A stretch of DNA of 64,000 bases from Chitinophaga sp. Ak27 (GTDB lineage Bacteria; Bacteroidota; Bacteroidia; Chitinophagales; Chitinophagaceae). The stretch covers positions 1,550,001 to 1,614,000 of the forward strand of contig NZ_JABAOB010000001.1 of assembly GCF_012726295.1 (NCBI RefSeq), in the 5' to 3' direction. Under the pieces are notes generated by a model. That model did no database searches and was not told the DNA's origin. It saw nothing but the letters and a program-made list of their open reading frames with translations. Both the position numbers and the translations under genes were made by a program. Numbering within the stretch: position 1 is the first letter of the stretch; each line of letters starts with the position of its first letter. Shown here one piece after another: positions 24,251 through 32,781 of this stretch.

Positions 24251-25672
24251 ATGACAACCATCAAAGTGGGCCTGTTTGGTATCGGGCTGGCCACCTATTG
24301 GCCACAATTCACCCAACTGAAAGCGCGACTGGAAGGTTACCAGTCACGTATTGCCGGCAAATTGCAGGACAACCATGTAACAGTAGTAGATGCAGGGCTG
24401 GTAGATGATGTGGCAAAGGCCCGTTCTGCTGCCCTGCTTTTTAAACAGGAAGATGTGAGTATCATTTTCCTGTATGTTTCTACTTATGCGCTTTCCGCCA
24501 CGGTGCTGCCGGTCGTACAGGGTTGTAAAGTACCGGTGGTTATTCTCAACCTGCAACCTGTTGCCGCCATGGATTATAGCTGGTTCAATGGCCTGGGCGA
24601 CCGGGGGCTGATGACGGGAGAATGGCTGGCCAATTGCCAGGCTTGTGCCGTACCGGAAATCGCCAACGTATTTAACCGGGCAGGCATCTCTTTCCACCAG
24701 GTAACCGGTACGCTGGACGATGAAGCCGCCTGGCTGGAAATTGCCGGCTGGAAAGCCGCAGCTGCAGTAGCTGCCGGCATGCGCCACAACCGGCTGGGAG
24801 TATTGGGCCATTATTACAATGGCATGCTGGATATCTATACCGACCTTACTTTACAGGCAGCTACCTTCGGCGGACATATACAACATCTCGAAATGTGCGA
24901 CCTGGCTGATTTCCACAGCCAGGTAAGTCAAACGGAAATAGATCATAAGCTGCAGCAAATACACCAGGAAATGGAAGTACTGGAAGAGTGCCCGTCACAT
25001 GAACTGGTGCGCGCCGCACATACCGCCGTGGCGTTAGACAAAATGGTGGCTCATCATCAGCTGGGCTCCCTCTGTTATTATTATGAAGGCACACCGGATA
25101 ATGCGTATGAAGACCTGATTGCATCTGTGATTGCCGGCAACTCTCTCTTAACGGCTCATCGCGTACCGGTAGCAGGCGAGTATGAAGTTAAAAATGTGCA
25201 GGCCATGAAAATCATGGATCTCTTTGATGCCGGGGGCTCTTTCACCGAATTTTATGGACTGGATTTCAAGGAAGACATTGTGCTCATGGGACATGATGGC
25301 CCCGGTCACCTGGCCATTGCCGAAGGCCGCCCGCTACTGAAGCCGCTTGGCTTATATCATGGCAAACCGGGGAAAGGATTGTCTATCGAAATGAAAGTAA
25401 AACATGGACCTGTTACCCTGCTATCCGTAGTGGAAACCGGTCATGGCCAGCTAAAGCTGTTGGTAGCCGAAGGGCAGTCGGTACCTGGTCCTATTCTCCA
25501 GATTGGGAACACCAACAGCCGTTATAAATTTCCGCTGGATATCAAAACATTTGTGAACAACTGGTGCAAAGAAGGCCCTGCGCATCATTGCGCCATTGGT
25601 GTAGGACATATTGCGGGTAACATTGAAAAGCTGGGACATATCCTGGGGATGGCTACCGTGAAAGTGTGCTAA
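24251..25672 (+). CDS. L-arabinose/L-fucose isomerase family protein
   Basis: A 473-residue protein of the FucI/AraA isomerase fold. The N-terminal substrate-binding-like part has VGLFGIGLATYWPQF and VSIIFLYVSTYALS. The C-terminal part carries the metal-site region FTEFYGLDFKEDIVLMGHDG and the final HHCAIGVGHIAGNIEKLG. It would interconvert an aldose and a ketose with a divalent metal. It is shorter than typical AraA (about 500) and belongs to the less studied arabinose isomerase-like branch, so the sugar is uncertain. It has a TAnnTTTG element upstream and is divergent from an AraC-type gene. No kinase or epimerase gene follows. Confidence 0.8.
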   Translation: MTTIKVGLFGIGLATYWPQFTQLKARLEGYQSRIAGKLQDNHVTVVDAGLVDDVAKARSAALLFKQEDVSIIFLYVSTYALSATVLPVVQGCKVPVVILNLQPVAAMDYSWFNGLGDRGLMTGEWLANCQACAVPEIANVFNRAGISFHQVTGTLDDEAAWLEIAGWKAAAAVAAGMRHNRLGVLGHYYNGMLDIYTDLTLQAATFGGHIQHLEMCDLADFHSQVSQTEIDHKLQQIHQEMEVLEECPSHELVRAAHTAVALDKMVAHHQLGSLCYYYEGTPDNAYEDLIASVIAGNSLLTAHRVPVAGEYEVKNVQAMKIMDLFDAGGSFTEFYGLDFKEDIVLMGHDGPGHLAIAEGRPLLKPLGLYHGKPGKGLSIEMKVKHGPVTLLSVVETGHGQLKLLVAEGQSVPGPILQIGNTNSRYKFPLDIKTFVNNWCKEGPAHHCAIGVGHIAGNIEKLGHILGMATVKVC

Positions 25673-25748
25673 AAGAGACGTAATATTTCAGCGTCAGGCA
25701 TTGTTGGATAGGTAGCTGTTTTTTATCTTCATCCTTCAACTGTAGCTG

Positions 25749-26489
25749 ATGAAACAGAATAAATACGACGATCCTTCTTTCTTTGAACAGTACAGCCAGA
25801 TGCCCCGCTCCATCGGCGGGCTCCAGGCAGCAGGTGAATGGCATGTGCTCCGCGATATGCTACCCAACCTGGAAAATGCGGCGGTGCTGGACCTAGGTTG
25901 TGGCTTTGGCTGGCACTGCCGGTACGCCGTTTCCGAAAAGGCCGGGCGGGTAGTGGGGGTAGATATTTCGGCGAGGATGTTGGCCCGTGCGCGGGAAATC
26001 ACTACCGAGCCTAATATTGAATACCGGCAGTTGGCGATCGAAGATATCGACTTCCTCCCCGGCACGTTTAACGTGGTGCTTAGTTCACTGGCCCTGCATT
26101 ATATAGCAGACTATGTACAGGTGTGCCGCAAAGTATTTGACTGTCTGCAACCAGGCGGCGCATTCGTATTGTCAGTAGAGCATCCCATTTTTACGGCCCT
26201 TGCGGCGCAGGACTGGTACTGCGATGCTGCCGGCAACCGGCTGCACTGGCCCGTAGATCACTACCAGGAAGAAGGACTCCGGCATACGCGCTTCCTCGAA
26301 AATGACGTGATAAAGTATCACCGCACAGTCACCACCTGGATCAATACCCTGCTCCAGACTGGCTTTCAGCTCCAACGCGTGGAAGAGCCGGCACCTACCG
26401 CCAGTATTATTGCCCAATACCCCGGGATGAAGGACGAAACCCGCCGCCCTATTTTCCTGCTGTTGTCGGTGATAAAACCCGCTGTTTAA
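25749..26489 (+). CDS. Class I SAM-dependent methyltransferase
   Basis: A 246-residue methyltransferase. The SAM-binding motif I reads AAVLDLGCGFGWHCRYA (about residues 43-59), motif II is VVGVDISARMLARA and the post-motif region is NVVLSSLALHYIADY. These are typical of small-molecule methylases of the UbiE/Methyltransf_11 type. The acceptor is unknown. It lies 76 bases after the isomerase gene and 71 bases before the TetR start on the same strand, but its stop comes 20 bases before the TetR promoter-operator, so it is probably outside that regulon. Confidence 0.85.
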   Translation: MKQNKYDDPSFFEQYSQMPRSIGGLQAAGEWHVLRDMLPNLENAAVLDLGCGFGWHCRYAVSEKAGRVVGVDISARMLARAREITTEPNIEYRQLAIEDIDFLPGTFNVVLSSLALHYIADYVQVCRKVFDCLQPGGAFVLSVEHPIFTALAAQDWYCDAAGNRLHWPVDHYQEEGLRHTRFLENDVIKYHRTVTTWINTLLQTGFQLQRVEEPAPTASIIAQYPGMKDETRRPIFLLLSVIKPAV

Positions 26490-26508
26490 CAGCCCTTTCA
26501 AAAAAGAA

Positions 26509-26539
26509 ATTGTTTTTTATACCAAATGGTATATTTTTG
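26509..26539 (+). promoter_or_regulatory. TetR promoter with palindromic operator
   Basis: ATTG (26509-26512), a 19-base spacer and TATTTTTG (26532-26539) form a good Bacteroidota promoter. The perfect palindrome TATACCAAATGGTATA (26518-26533) fills the spacer and touches the -7 box, so a bound repressor would block polymerase. Near copies occur at 27165 and 27953 and a half copy at 29571. Confidence 0.75.
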
Positions 26540-26560
26540 CAGGTACAAAGTGCAAGGGTT

Positions 26561-27145
26561 ATGAATAAAGCGGAAAAAACCAGGCAATTCATCGTAGAAA
26601 AGACAGCACCTGTCTTTAATGAGAAGGGATATGTGGGCACTTCGCTGAACGATATGACCAACGCCACCGGGTTAACCAAAGGCAGTATTTACGGCAACTT
26701 CGCCAATAAAGATGAAGTGGCCCTCGCCGCATTTGATCATAACCTGAAGCAGGTAACTACTATCATCCAGCAGGAAATGAGCAAGCATAATACCTGCCGC
26801 GAGAAGCTGATGGTATATGTACAGGTATACAGCAACTTCCAGAAACATCCGTTTCCGGAAGGCGGCTGTCCCCTGCTCAATACCGCCACCGAAGCAGATG
26901 ATACCCACGCGGCACTCAGGCAAAGAGCCGCCGATGGTATACAGCGCTGGAAAAACGCTATTACCGGCCTCATTGAAAAAGGCATACAACTGGGGGAATT
27001 CCGTAAAGATGTACCCGTTGAACAAACCGCCCTGAGCATGATAGCCACCATTGAAGGTTGTATTATGATGACTAAATTAACCGGTAAAACACATTACCAG
27101 AAAGCGATTATGCGTACCGTGGAAAAACTCATCGACGACTTATAA
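26561..27145 (+). CDS. TetR/AcrR-family repressor
   Basis: A 194-residue regulator with the TetR N-terminal helix-turn-helix (about residues 8-55: KGYVGTSLNDMTNATGLTKG then SIYGNFANKDEVALAAF) and an all-helical ligand domain with GGCPLLNTATEADDTH, which is like the TetR_C_16/YcdC-type domains. The frame is open upstream to 26510, but that would place the start within the operator; the Met at 26561 is the right start. The palindromes before its own gene, the SDR gene and the exporter gene indicate autoregulation and control of the downstream genes. The inducer is probably a toxic compound expelled by the exporter. Confidence 0.9.
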   Translation: MNKAEKTRQFIVEKTAPVFNEKGYVGTSLNDMTNATGLTKGSIYGNFANKDEVALAAFDHNLKQVTTIIQQEMSKHNTCREKLMVYVQVYSNFQKHPFPEGGCPLLNTATEADDTHAALRQRAADGIQRWKNAITGLIEKGIQLGEFRKDVPVEQTALSMIATIEGCIMMTKLTGKTHYQKAIMRTVEKLIDDL

Positions 27146-27164
27146 ACATTTTTTTCTTTTAAAA

Positions 27165-27180
27165 TATACCGATTGGTATA
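27165..27180. promoter_or_regulatory. TetR operator copy before the SDR gene
   Basis: TATACCGATTGGTATA, with arms TATACC and GGTATA around GATT, ends 11 bases before the SDR ATG. It is identical to the copy at 27953 and differs from the TetR-promoter copy only in the centre. Confidence 0.75.
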
Positions 27181-27191
27181 AAACAAAAAAC

Positions 27192-27926
27192 ATGAAAACA
27201 TCAGGTAACACTGTACTCATCACCGGCGGCAGCGCAGGCATAGGCCTGGCTATCGCCACCGCATTATCCAGGCAACATAACCAGGTAATCATCACCGGCA
27301 GAAACCAGGAAAGATTGGATGCCGCATCCAGGCAGCTGCCCAATGTCACCGCCATCAACTGCGATGTAACCAGCGAAAAGGCGGTTAACCAGCTGATAAA
27401 AACAGTAACAGCAGATTTTCCACAACTAAATATGCTGATCAACAATGCCGGCCATGCAGTGGCTTATGAGTTGTCGGCCAGCGCCAACGCCTTTGAAAAA
27501 GCGGCCGATGAAATGCTGACCAACTACCTGTCGGTGATACAGCTCACCGAAAAATTACTTCCGCTGCTCAGTAGCCAGGAAGAAGCCGCCATCGTTAATG
27601 TATCATCCGTAGTAGCCCTCGCCGCCGCTAAACGGGTACCTACCTACGCCGCCAGCAAAGCAGCGCTCCACTCCTACACCCAGGCACTGCGAATGAGCGT
27701 GGCGCCCCTGCATGTATTTGAACTGATGCCTCCCCTGGTTAATACCGACTTCTCCCGGGAAATAGGCGGCAGTAAAGGGATTCCACCTGAACAGGTAGCG
27801 GATGCACTGCTCGCTGCGCTGACCACCAATCAATACGAAATCCATGTAGGCGATACGGAAAAGATATATCAGTTGATGCGGTCTTCACCCGCCAGCGCCC
27901 TGCAGGCACTCAACAGCAACCTATAA
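27192..27926 (+). CDS. Short-chain dehydrogenase/reductase (DltE-like)
   Basis: A 244-residue SDR oxidoreductase. The cofactor motif is ITGGSAGIG (about residues 10-18), NNAG is near 87, and the catalytic Ser-Tyr-Lys lies in NVSSVVALA and TYAASKAAL. Arg in TGRNQER favours NADP(H) use. Substrate is unknown. The gene sits between two identical TetR operators, so it is co-controlled with the exporter and may modify the same toxic carbonyl compound. Confidence 0.87.
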   Translation: MKTSGNTVLITGGSAGIGLAIATALSRQHNQVIITGRNQERLDAASRQLPNVTAINCDVTSEKAVNQLIKTVTADFPQLNMLINNAGHAVAYELSASANAFEKAADEMLTNYLSVIQLTEKLLPLLSSQEEAAIVNVSSVVALAAAKRVPTYAASKAALHSYTQALRMSVAPLHVFELMPPLVNTDFSREIGGSKGIPPEQVADALLAALTTNQYEIHVGDTEKIYQLMRSSPASALQALNSNL

Positions 27927-27952
27927 ATACGCAATATTTTTTTCTTCATAAA

Positions 27953-27968
27953 TATACCGATTGGTATA
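27953..27968. promoter_or_regulatory. TetR operator copy before the exporter gene
   Basis: TATACCGATTGGTATA, 12 bases before the ATG at 27981, identical to the site at 27165. The repetition before each gene suggests that each has its own repressible promoter rather than one shared transcript. Confidence 0.75.
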
Positions 27969-27980
27969 TAATCATTATAC

Positions 27981-29519
27981 ATGAAAAGGACAGTATTGAT
28001 CCTGGTGGTGATCACCGCAGCCATCATGGAACTGATAGACACCTCTATCGTTAACGTGGCACTATCGCATATGAGCGGCAACCTAGGCGCCACACTGGAA
28101 GACACCTCCTGGGTCATTACTGCCTATGCCATCGCCAACGTTATCATCATCCCCATTACCGGCTTCCTCTCAGCCACACTTGGGCGACGTAATTACTACA
28201 TCGGCTCTATCATAGCATTTACGCTGTTCTCCTTCTTATGCGGACAAGCATCCAATATCTGGATACTGGTGCTATTTCGCTTCTTGCAAGGCATAGGCGG
28301 AGGCGCCCTCCTATCAGTATCCCAGGTGATCATATTTGAGCAGTTTCCCAAAGAAAAACAAAATGTAGCCGGCGCCCTGTTTGGTGTAGGCGTATTTGTT
28401 GGTCCTACTATTGGTCCCACCCTCGGAGGCTATATCACAGAATTTTATTCCTGGCCCTGGATATTTTATATCAATGTGCCCATAGGCATTATCGTAACCA
28501 TCCTCTGTTTATTGCTGCTGAAAGAACCTGCAATTCCCTCCGTCCGCCGGAAAATAGACTGGACCGGCATCCTGTTGCTTGCCCTGGGCGTAAGCGCTCT
28601 GCAAACAGTATTGGAACGCGGAGAAACCGACGACTGGTTTGAAGCGCCATATATCACCTGGCTTACGGTGATCGCTACCTTCAGCATCATGATTTTTATC
28701 TGGTGGGAACTGCGCATCAAAGAACCGGTAGTAAACCTGCGGGTGCTAAAAAGCAGGAACCTGAGCATTGCCGCCATCCTCACGTTCGTATCTGGCATGG
28801 GTATTTTCAGCTCTGTATTCCTGACCCCTGTGTTTGCCCAGCGCCTGCTGAACTTTACGCCCCTGCAAACAGGCCTGCTGCTGCTACCCGGCGCCTGCCT
28901 CGCTATCGGTGGATTGATGATTTCGGCCAGGCTCCTGCAACGTGGCTTGTCACCCGTATTCCTCATCGTTGCCGGCATGGGGTTGTTTATTCTTTTCAGC
29001 TGGCAGATGTCGCAACTCAACCAGGATGCCAATGCCGCCAGCATCAGCTGGTACCTGGTATGCCGCGGTGTGGGACTGGCACTGGTAACCGTACCCCTTA
29101 CCACCCTCGCCGTATCGGCACTGTCACCGGCCGATATTCCGCAAGGCGCCGCACTCAACAACATGATGCGGCAACTGGGCGGCTCCTTCGGCATCGCCCT
29201 CGTGAATACCTACCTCGCCAACCGTCATGCCCAACACCGGTACGACCTGGTAAGCCACCTTGATACCAACAATCCCGCCATAGCCAATCGCATCAACAAT
29301 TATGCGCATGCCTTTATGAGCAAGGGTTTCACCGCTACCGACGCACAGCGCCAGGCGGTTAAACTGCTGGATAATATCGTAGTAAAACAAAGTACACTGC
29401 TTAGCTTCAGCGACGCCTTCCTGCTGGTAGGCTTGATCTTTCTCCTTACCCTCCCCTTGCTCTTTATTGCCTCCGGTAAAAAGAAAGCTGCCGCCAACGT
29501 GGTGGTCATGGATCATTGA
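27981..29519 (+). CDS. DHA2-family MFS exporter (EmrB/QacA-like)
   Basis: A 512-residue inner-membrane protein with about 14 membrane segments. Features are MELIDTSIVNVALSHM in helix 1, TGFLSATLGRRNYYIGS (motif A) and GVFVGPTIGPTLGGYIT (motif C). The family expels lipophilic drugs by proton exchange. EmrB-type members usually need an EmrA adaptor and an outer-membrane channel, and neither gene is present here. Regulation is by the TetR-type protein, as an operator lies 12 bases upstream. Confidence 0.9.
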   Translation: MKRTVLILVVITAAIMELIDTSIVNVALSHMSGNLGATLEDTSWVITAYAIANVIIIPITGFLSATLGRRNYYIGSIIAFTLFSFLCGQASNIWILVLFRFLQGIGGGALLSVSQVIIFEQFPKEKQNVAGALFGVGVFVGPTIGPTLGGYITEFYSWPWIFYINVPIGIIVTILCLLLLKEPAIPSVRRKIDWTGILLLALGVSALQTVLERGETDDWFEAPYITWLTVIATFSIMIFIWWELRIKEPVVNLRVLKSRNLSIAAILTFVSGMGIFSSVFLTPVFAQRLLNFTPLQTGLLLLPGACLAIGGLMISARLLQRGLSPVFLIVAGMGLFILFSWQMSQLNQDANAASISWYLVCRGVGLALVTVPLTTLAVSALSPADIPQGAALNNMMRQLGGSFGIALVNTYLANRHAQHRYDLVSHLDTNNPAIANRINNYAHAFMSKGFTATDAQRQAVKLLDNIVVKQSTLLSFSDAFLLVGLIFLLTLPLLFIASGKKKAAANVVVMDH

Positions 29520-29570
29520 TATTTTCGTAGGGGGTGTACGTTACTACTGTCATCGCAGATCAGCACAAAT

Positions 29571-29586
29571 ACATTATATTGGTATA
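29571..29586. promoter_or_regulatory. Degenerate TetR operator (half site)
   Basis: ACATTATATTGGTATA retains the right arm TTGGTATA of the TetR palindrome but has lost the left arm. It lies seven bases before the ATG at 29593, the same relative place as the full sites, so weaker control of the NTF2-like gene is possible. Confidence 0.4.
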
Positions 29587-29592
29587 AAAAAG

Positions 29593-30051
29593 ATGAAACA
29601 CCTTTATATTTTACTGCTGTTACTACCGGCTGTAATGAATGCCCAATCACCTACCGATACGATCAAATCTGCTGTCAACAAATTGTTTACCGCCATGCAG
29701 CAGGCCGACAGCACCGGCATCAAGGACTGCTTTGCACCCGGTGCTATCTTACAATCTATCGTAACAGATAAAACCGGTAACACCGTGTTGCGAAATTCTA
29801 CCGCCGCCGACTTTGCCACCATCGTTGGTAAACTAACACCTCACAGCGCCGATGAAAGAATTGTTTTCGGCAGCATCCAGTCAGACGCCACAATGGCTGC
29901 TGTATGGACGCCTTATCGCTTTTATTTTAACGGGCAATTTTCCCATTGCGGGGTTAATTCTTTTCAGCTGGTAAAACTGGACGGCACCTGGAAAATACAG
30001 TATATACTGGATACACGGCGCAAGGATCAGTGCGTGGAAACGGCGCCTTAA
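29593..30051 (+). CDS. Secreted NTF2-like (SnoaL/DUF4440-type) protein
   Basis: A 152-residue protein with a signal peptide (LLLLLPAVMNAQ) and an NTF2-like fold: a helix with AVNKLFTAMQQADSTGIKDC, then strands ending in SFQLVKLDGTWKIQYILDTR. The family binds or turns over small hydrophobic molecules; catalytic residues cannot be assigned. The open frame extends upstream to 29467 inside the exporter gene, but the Met at 29593 precedes the signal peptide. It is the last gene of the TetR-linked group and ends before a terminator at 30095. Confidence 0.8.
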   Translation: MKHLYILLLLLPAVMNAQSPTDTIKSAVNKLFTAMQQADSTGIKDCFAPGAILQSIVTDKTGNTVLRNSTAADFATIVGKLTPHSADERIVFGSIQSDATMAAVWTPYRFYFNGQFSHCGVNSFQLVKLDGTWKIQYILDTRRKDQCVETAP

Positions 30052-30094
30052 AGGTTTTTCTCCCTGACCCCGGCTTTCTTTATCTACATAATCT

Positions 30095-30126
30095 AAAATG
30101 TCCTCCGCTGCAGCAGAGGACATTTT
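30095..30126. terminator. Bidirectional intrinsic terminator
   Basis: AAAATGTCCTC (30095-30105) pairs with GAGGACATTTT (30116-30126), an 11-base stem that ends both the NTF2-like transcript and the converging seven-gene SusCD operon. A second hairpin without a T-run lies at 30146-30169 (10 pairs, one mismatch, loop AGAC). Confidence 0.85.
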
Positions 30127-30212
30127 ATTAAGAGGAAATAATATCGCCGGGGCATAGACATGCGCCGGCTACGTTCATAACGAAATGTAATATTCGCAGC
30201 AATTAATCGATC

Positions 30213-31349
30213 TTAATTTCCGAATAGTTCAGACAGTTTCTTATTCAGTTCTTCTCCACGAAGATTCATAGCAATGATATTCTTATTTTCGTCCAGCAGG
30301 AAGTTGGCCGGTACTGCGCGGATACCATACTGACGGCCTACCTCGTTGTTCCAGCCTTTCAGATCAGATACATGCAGCCATGGAAGCTGATCTTTAGCAA
30401 TGGCTTCTTCCCATTTATCCTTATGATCATCTAATGAAATGGCAACGACCTCAAAGCCCTGACTTTTATATTTCGCATATTGTTTGGTGAGATTTGGATT
30501 TTCTGCGCGGCAAGGGCCGCACCAGCTGGCCCAGAACTCTACCAGCACATACTTACTCTTGATATCTTCCAGCTTCAGCGACTTCCCATTCACATCCTGC
30601 TGGGTGAACTTCGGCGCCGGCGCGCCTACGTGAATAGTTTTGGCCGCTGTAATACGCTGACCTAATTCGCGGCCCTGGTCGCTCTCACGGAGACTTTTAC
30701 TCATAGCATTATAGATCGGCTCTATCTTTTTCACATCTACCGGGCTGCCGGTACCTTCGGATAGCGCCACCATGCCAAAGTACGACTGCGGATGCTGCTG
30801 GGCATACTCGATCTGCGCTTCGGCACGGGCTTTCATACGCCGGCGGTATTCCACATTGATACGGCCAAAGAAAGCGGTATCCTTCCGCTGTTCCGGTGTA
30901 GCAGCACTCACCTGCCCATTGGCCCATTTATTCAGTTCCATAATGGTACCGCCGATCGCTTTGTTGTAAGCGGCAGACTCGTCATATACTTTAGAGCCGC
31001 TAAAAGTGGCATTAGCGAGCGAATCTGCAGAGGTGATCTTCACCTTCTCTTTGCCGTAATAGAAATAAATCACATCGCCGGTATATACTGCTTTCTGTTT
31101 GCCGGAACCATCATGGCTCAACGCGAGACGAGCATAAGAATAACCCGCGCTAAGACCAGTGAACGTAAATTTACCATTTGTAACTACGGCGCTATCTTCC
31201 TTTCCAACACCGTTGCTCATATAGTCGATATACGCCATAGCGGGACTATTCAGCTTACCGATATGTCCCTCAATGGTAAAGGCACCCTGCTGTGCCTGGC
31301 CGGCCAATGGCAGCGCAACAGCCGCCAGTAATAACATTCTTTTCATCAC
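30213..31349 (-). CDS. TlpA-like thiol-disulfide oxidoreductase with DUF4369-type N-terminal domain
   Basis: A 378-residue exported protein with signal ending in GQAQQ. The N-terminal beta domain (about 20-110, FTIEGHIGKLNSPAMAYIDY) is of the DUF4369 kind. The C-terminal thioredoxin-like domain (about 235-378) has FWASWCGPCRAENP with the CxxC active site and the cis-Pro loop GIRAVPANFLL. It reduces or isomerises disulfides in the periplasm. It is the last gene of the operon running from the sigma gene at 40533, ten bases after the PKD-like gene. An enzyme of this kind beside SusCD genes is a recurring arrangement in Bacteroidota. Confidence 0.88.
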   Translation of the reverse strand: MMKRMLLLAAVALPLAGQAQQGAFTIEGHIGKLNSPAMAYIDYMSNGVGKEDSAVVTNGKFTFTGLSAGYSYARLALSHDGSGKQKAVYTGDVIYFYYGKEKVKITSADSLANATFSGSKVYDESAAYNKAIGGTIMELNKWANGQVSAATPEQRKDTAFFGRINVEYRRRMKARAEAQIEYAQQHPQSYFGMVALSEGTGSPVDVKKIEPIYNAMSKSLRESDQGRELGQRITAAKTIHVGAPAPKFTQQDVNGKSLKLEDIKSKYVLVEFWASWCGPCRAENPNLTKQYAKYKSQGFEVVAISLDDHKDKWEEAIAKDQLPWLHVSDLKGWNNEVGRQYGIRAVPANFLLDENKNIIAMNLRGEELNKKLSELFGN

Positions 31350-31358
31350 TATAATTTT

Positions 31359-32771
31359 TTATTTTCTTGAGACAATATCTATCGGTGCACCGGGGATACC
31401 ATCTACGCGACCGGTGACCACGCCATTCTTACCTACGCTTACATCCAGCAGCAGTACGCTGCCATCTACTCCCGCAGTGAGGGTATTACCGTCCGTACTG
31501 AGCTTTAGCATCGTTACTTTCTTACCGCCAAAATTGGCATCCAGCGGACGCAGATCTTCATTCACCGGGTTGTACCGGTAAATCTTATCGTTAGAAGTAA
31601 AATAAAAGATATCTACCGCAGAACGTTGCCAACGGCTGTTATTCGTTAACAATGCAGCCCCCTTGAAGATACGTTTACGTGTAGGCTTAATCGTGCGTAA
31701 ATCATAGTTACTCATATCTACAGTAAACGTATACTCATATATGTTACCATCCGCCGATTTGTAGTAGGCATACGAAACGCTCGGTATCGCCTGCATAAAC
31801 AACAGCTCTCCTGCTCCGATGTTGGCAGGGTTGAACGCGGAACCCACCACCTGGTAGTCGCTCCCCATAAAGTTGCCACTGCCGTCGAATGTCACAAAAC
31901 CATGACGGATGGTATCAAACCCGAAGAAGAAATTGTAACGGCTGTAGAAAGGCGCCAGGTAATAGTTACCTGTTTGCATGCTGGAAAACTTGCCAAAATC
32001 CGGCGCAAATGGCGCCGTAGAAGTAATGCTGAGGTAGAGTTTTCCGTTAACGATCCCGGTAGGTACGCCCTGCGCACCATTGAAGGCTTGCGTTTCCATC
32101 GGTGTTGGCGGATTGAAAAACTGCTCGCCGAAATAGCGCTTACGCAGCATGGTGCTACCATCGATGATCACGCTCTGCTTGGCGGGATCTTTACAGATCA
32201 CCCAATAATCTTCTACCGTATTTTCCTGGTAGGCCAGCGGTTTGGCGAAAAGCTGTACTGGGTTAACCGGCAGATCTTCATTATGTAACGCATGATACAG
32301 ATCTGCATTCACTGAACTGTCGGGCCGGATAAACGACAGGCGGGTAACGCCATTGTCGACACTCAATACAGTGGCGCCCTTTGAAAACCTGGTGCCACCG
32401 TCGATCTTAAACTTATAGAAATACTTGATGCCATTCCGTTGGTCGGTTACCGTTAGCTTAACTTCCCGCACCATCGGCTTCAGGTTATAAACAATCCGCA
32501 GCGGGTAACCGGTGTAGTGATCGGCCCTGGCTTCTTCCGCCACAAGGATATCCCAATCGAAAAACAGGTCTTTGGCAGGATCACCATCTGCCAGCGACAC
32601 GCCCGGACGTATGATCAGCGAATCTCCTACGATGGCATTGACAGTGCTATCGACTAGCCCCGAGATAACCGGTTCTGCAGGCTCGTGGTATTTGTAATTG
32701 CCCAGGTCTTTCTTGCAAGCCATAAAGAAGCAGACCGATATTGATAAGAGAACAATTAATTTTTTGCTCAT
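31359..32771 (-). CDS. PKD-like family surface lipoprotein
   Basis: A 470-residue lipoprotein (lipobox FFMAC, about Cys18) of the PKD-like family seen in SusCD operons. After the anchor come PKD-like strands (ISGLVDSTVNAIVGDSLIIR, VKLTVTDQRNGIKYFYKF), and the rest looks like a repeated beta structure (MLRKRYFGEQFF, DGNIYEYTFTVDM). It probably binds ligand at the cell surface beside SusC/SusD. The frame is open to 32822, but the Met at 32771 gives a regular lipoprotein signal. Gaps of 10 bases on both sides show operon membership. Confidence 0.8.
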   Translation of the reverse strand: MSKKLIVLLSISVCFFMACKKDLGNYKYHEPAEPVISGLVDSTVNAIVGDSLIIRPGVSLADGDPAKDLFFDWDILVAEEARADHYTGYPLRIVYNLKPMVREVKLTVTDQRNGIKYFYKFKIDGGTRFSKGATVLSVDNGVTRLSFIRPDSSVNADLYHALHNEDLPVNPVQLFAKPLAYQENTVEDYWVICKDPAKQSVIIDGSTMLRKRYFGEQFFNPPTPMETQAFNGAQGVPTGIVNGKLYLSITSTAPFAPDFGKFSSMQTGNYYLAPFYSRYNFFFGFDTIRHGFVTFDGSGNFMGSDYQVVGSAFNPANIGAGELLFMQAIPSVSYAYYKSADGNIYEYTFTVDMSNYDLRTIKPTRKRIFKGAALLTNNSRWQRSAVDIFYFTSNDKIYRYNPVNEDLRPLDANFGGKKVTMLKLSTDGNTLTAGVDGSVLLLDVSVGKNGVVTGRVDGIPGAPIDIVSRK

Positions 32772-32781
32772 AGTAATATTT

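Noticed and set aside
24081..24257. Upstream extension of the AraC-type gene (59 more codons)
   Set aside because: It would overlap the isomerase start and its TAnnTTTG element and has no AraC features; the internal Met at 24080 gives the usual length.
28466..29194. Open frame of 242 codons on the minus strand
   Set aside because: It is opposite the DHA2-type exporter gene and has no family features; it is Arg/Ser-rich as expected from the reverse of a membrane protein gene.
30146..30169. Second terminator beside 30095-30126
   Set aside because: It has a 10-base stem with one mismatch but no T-run on either side, so it is noted only as a hairpin.
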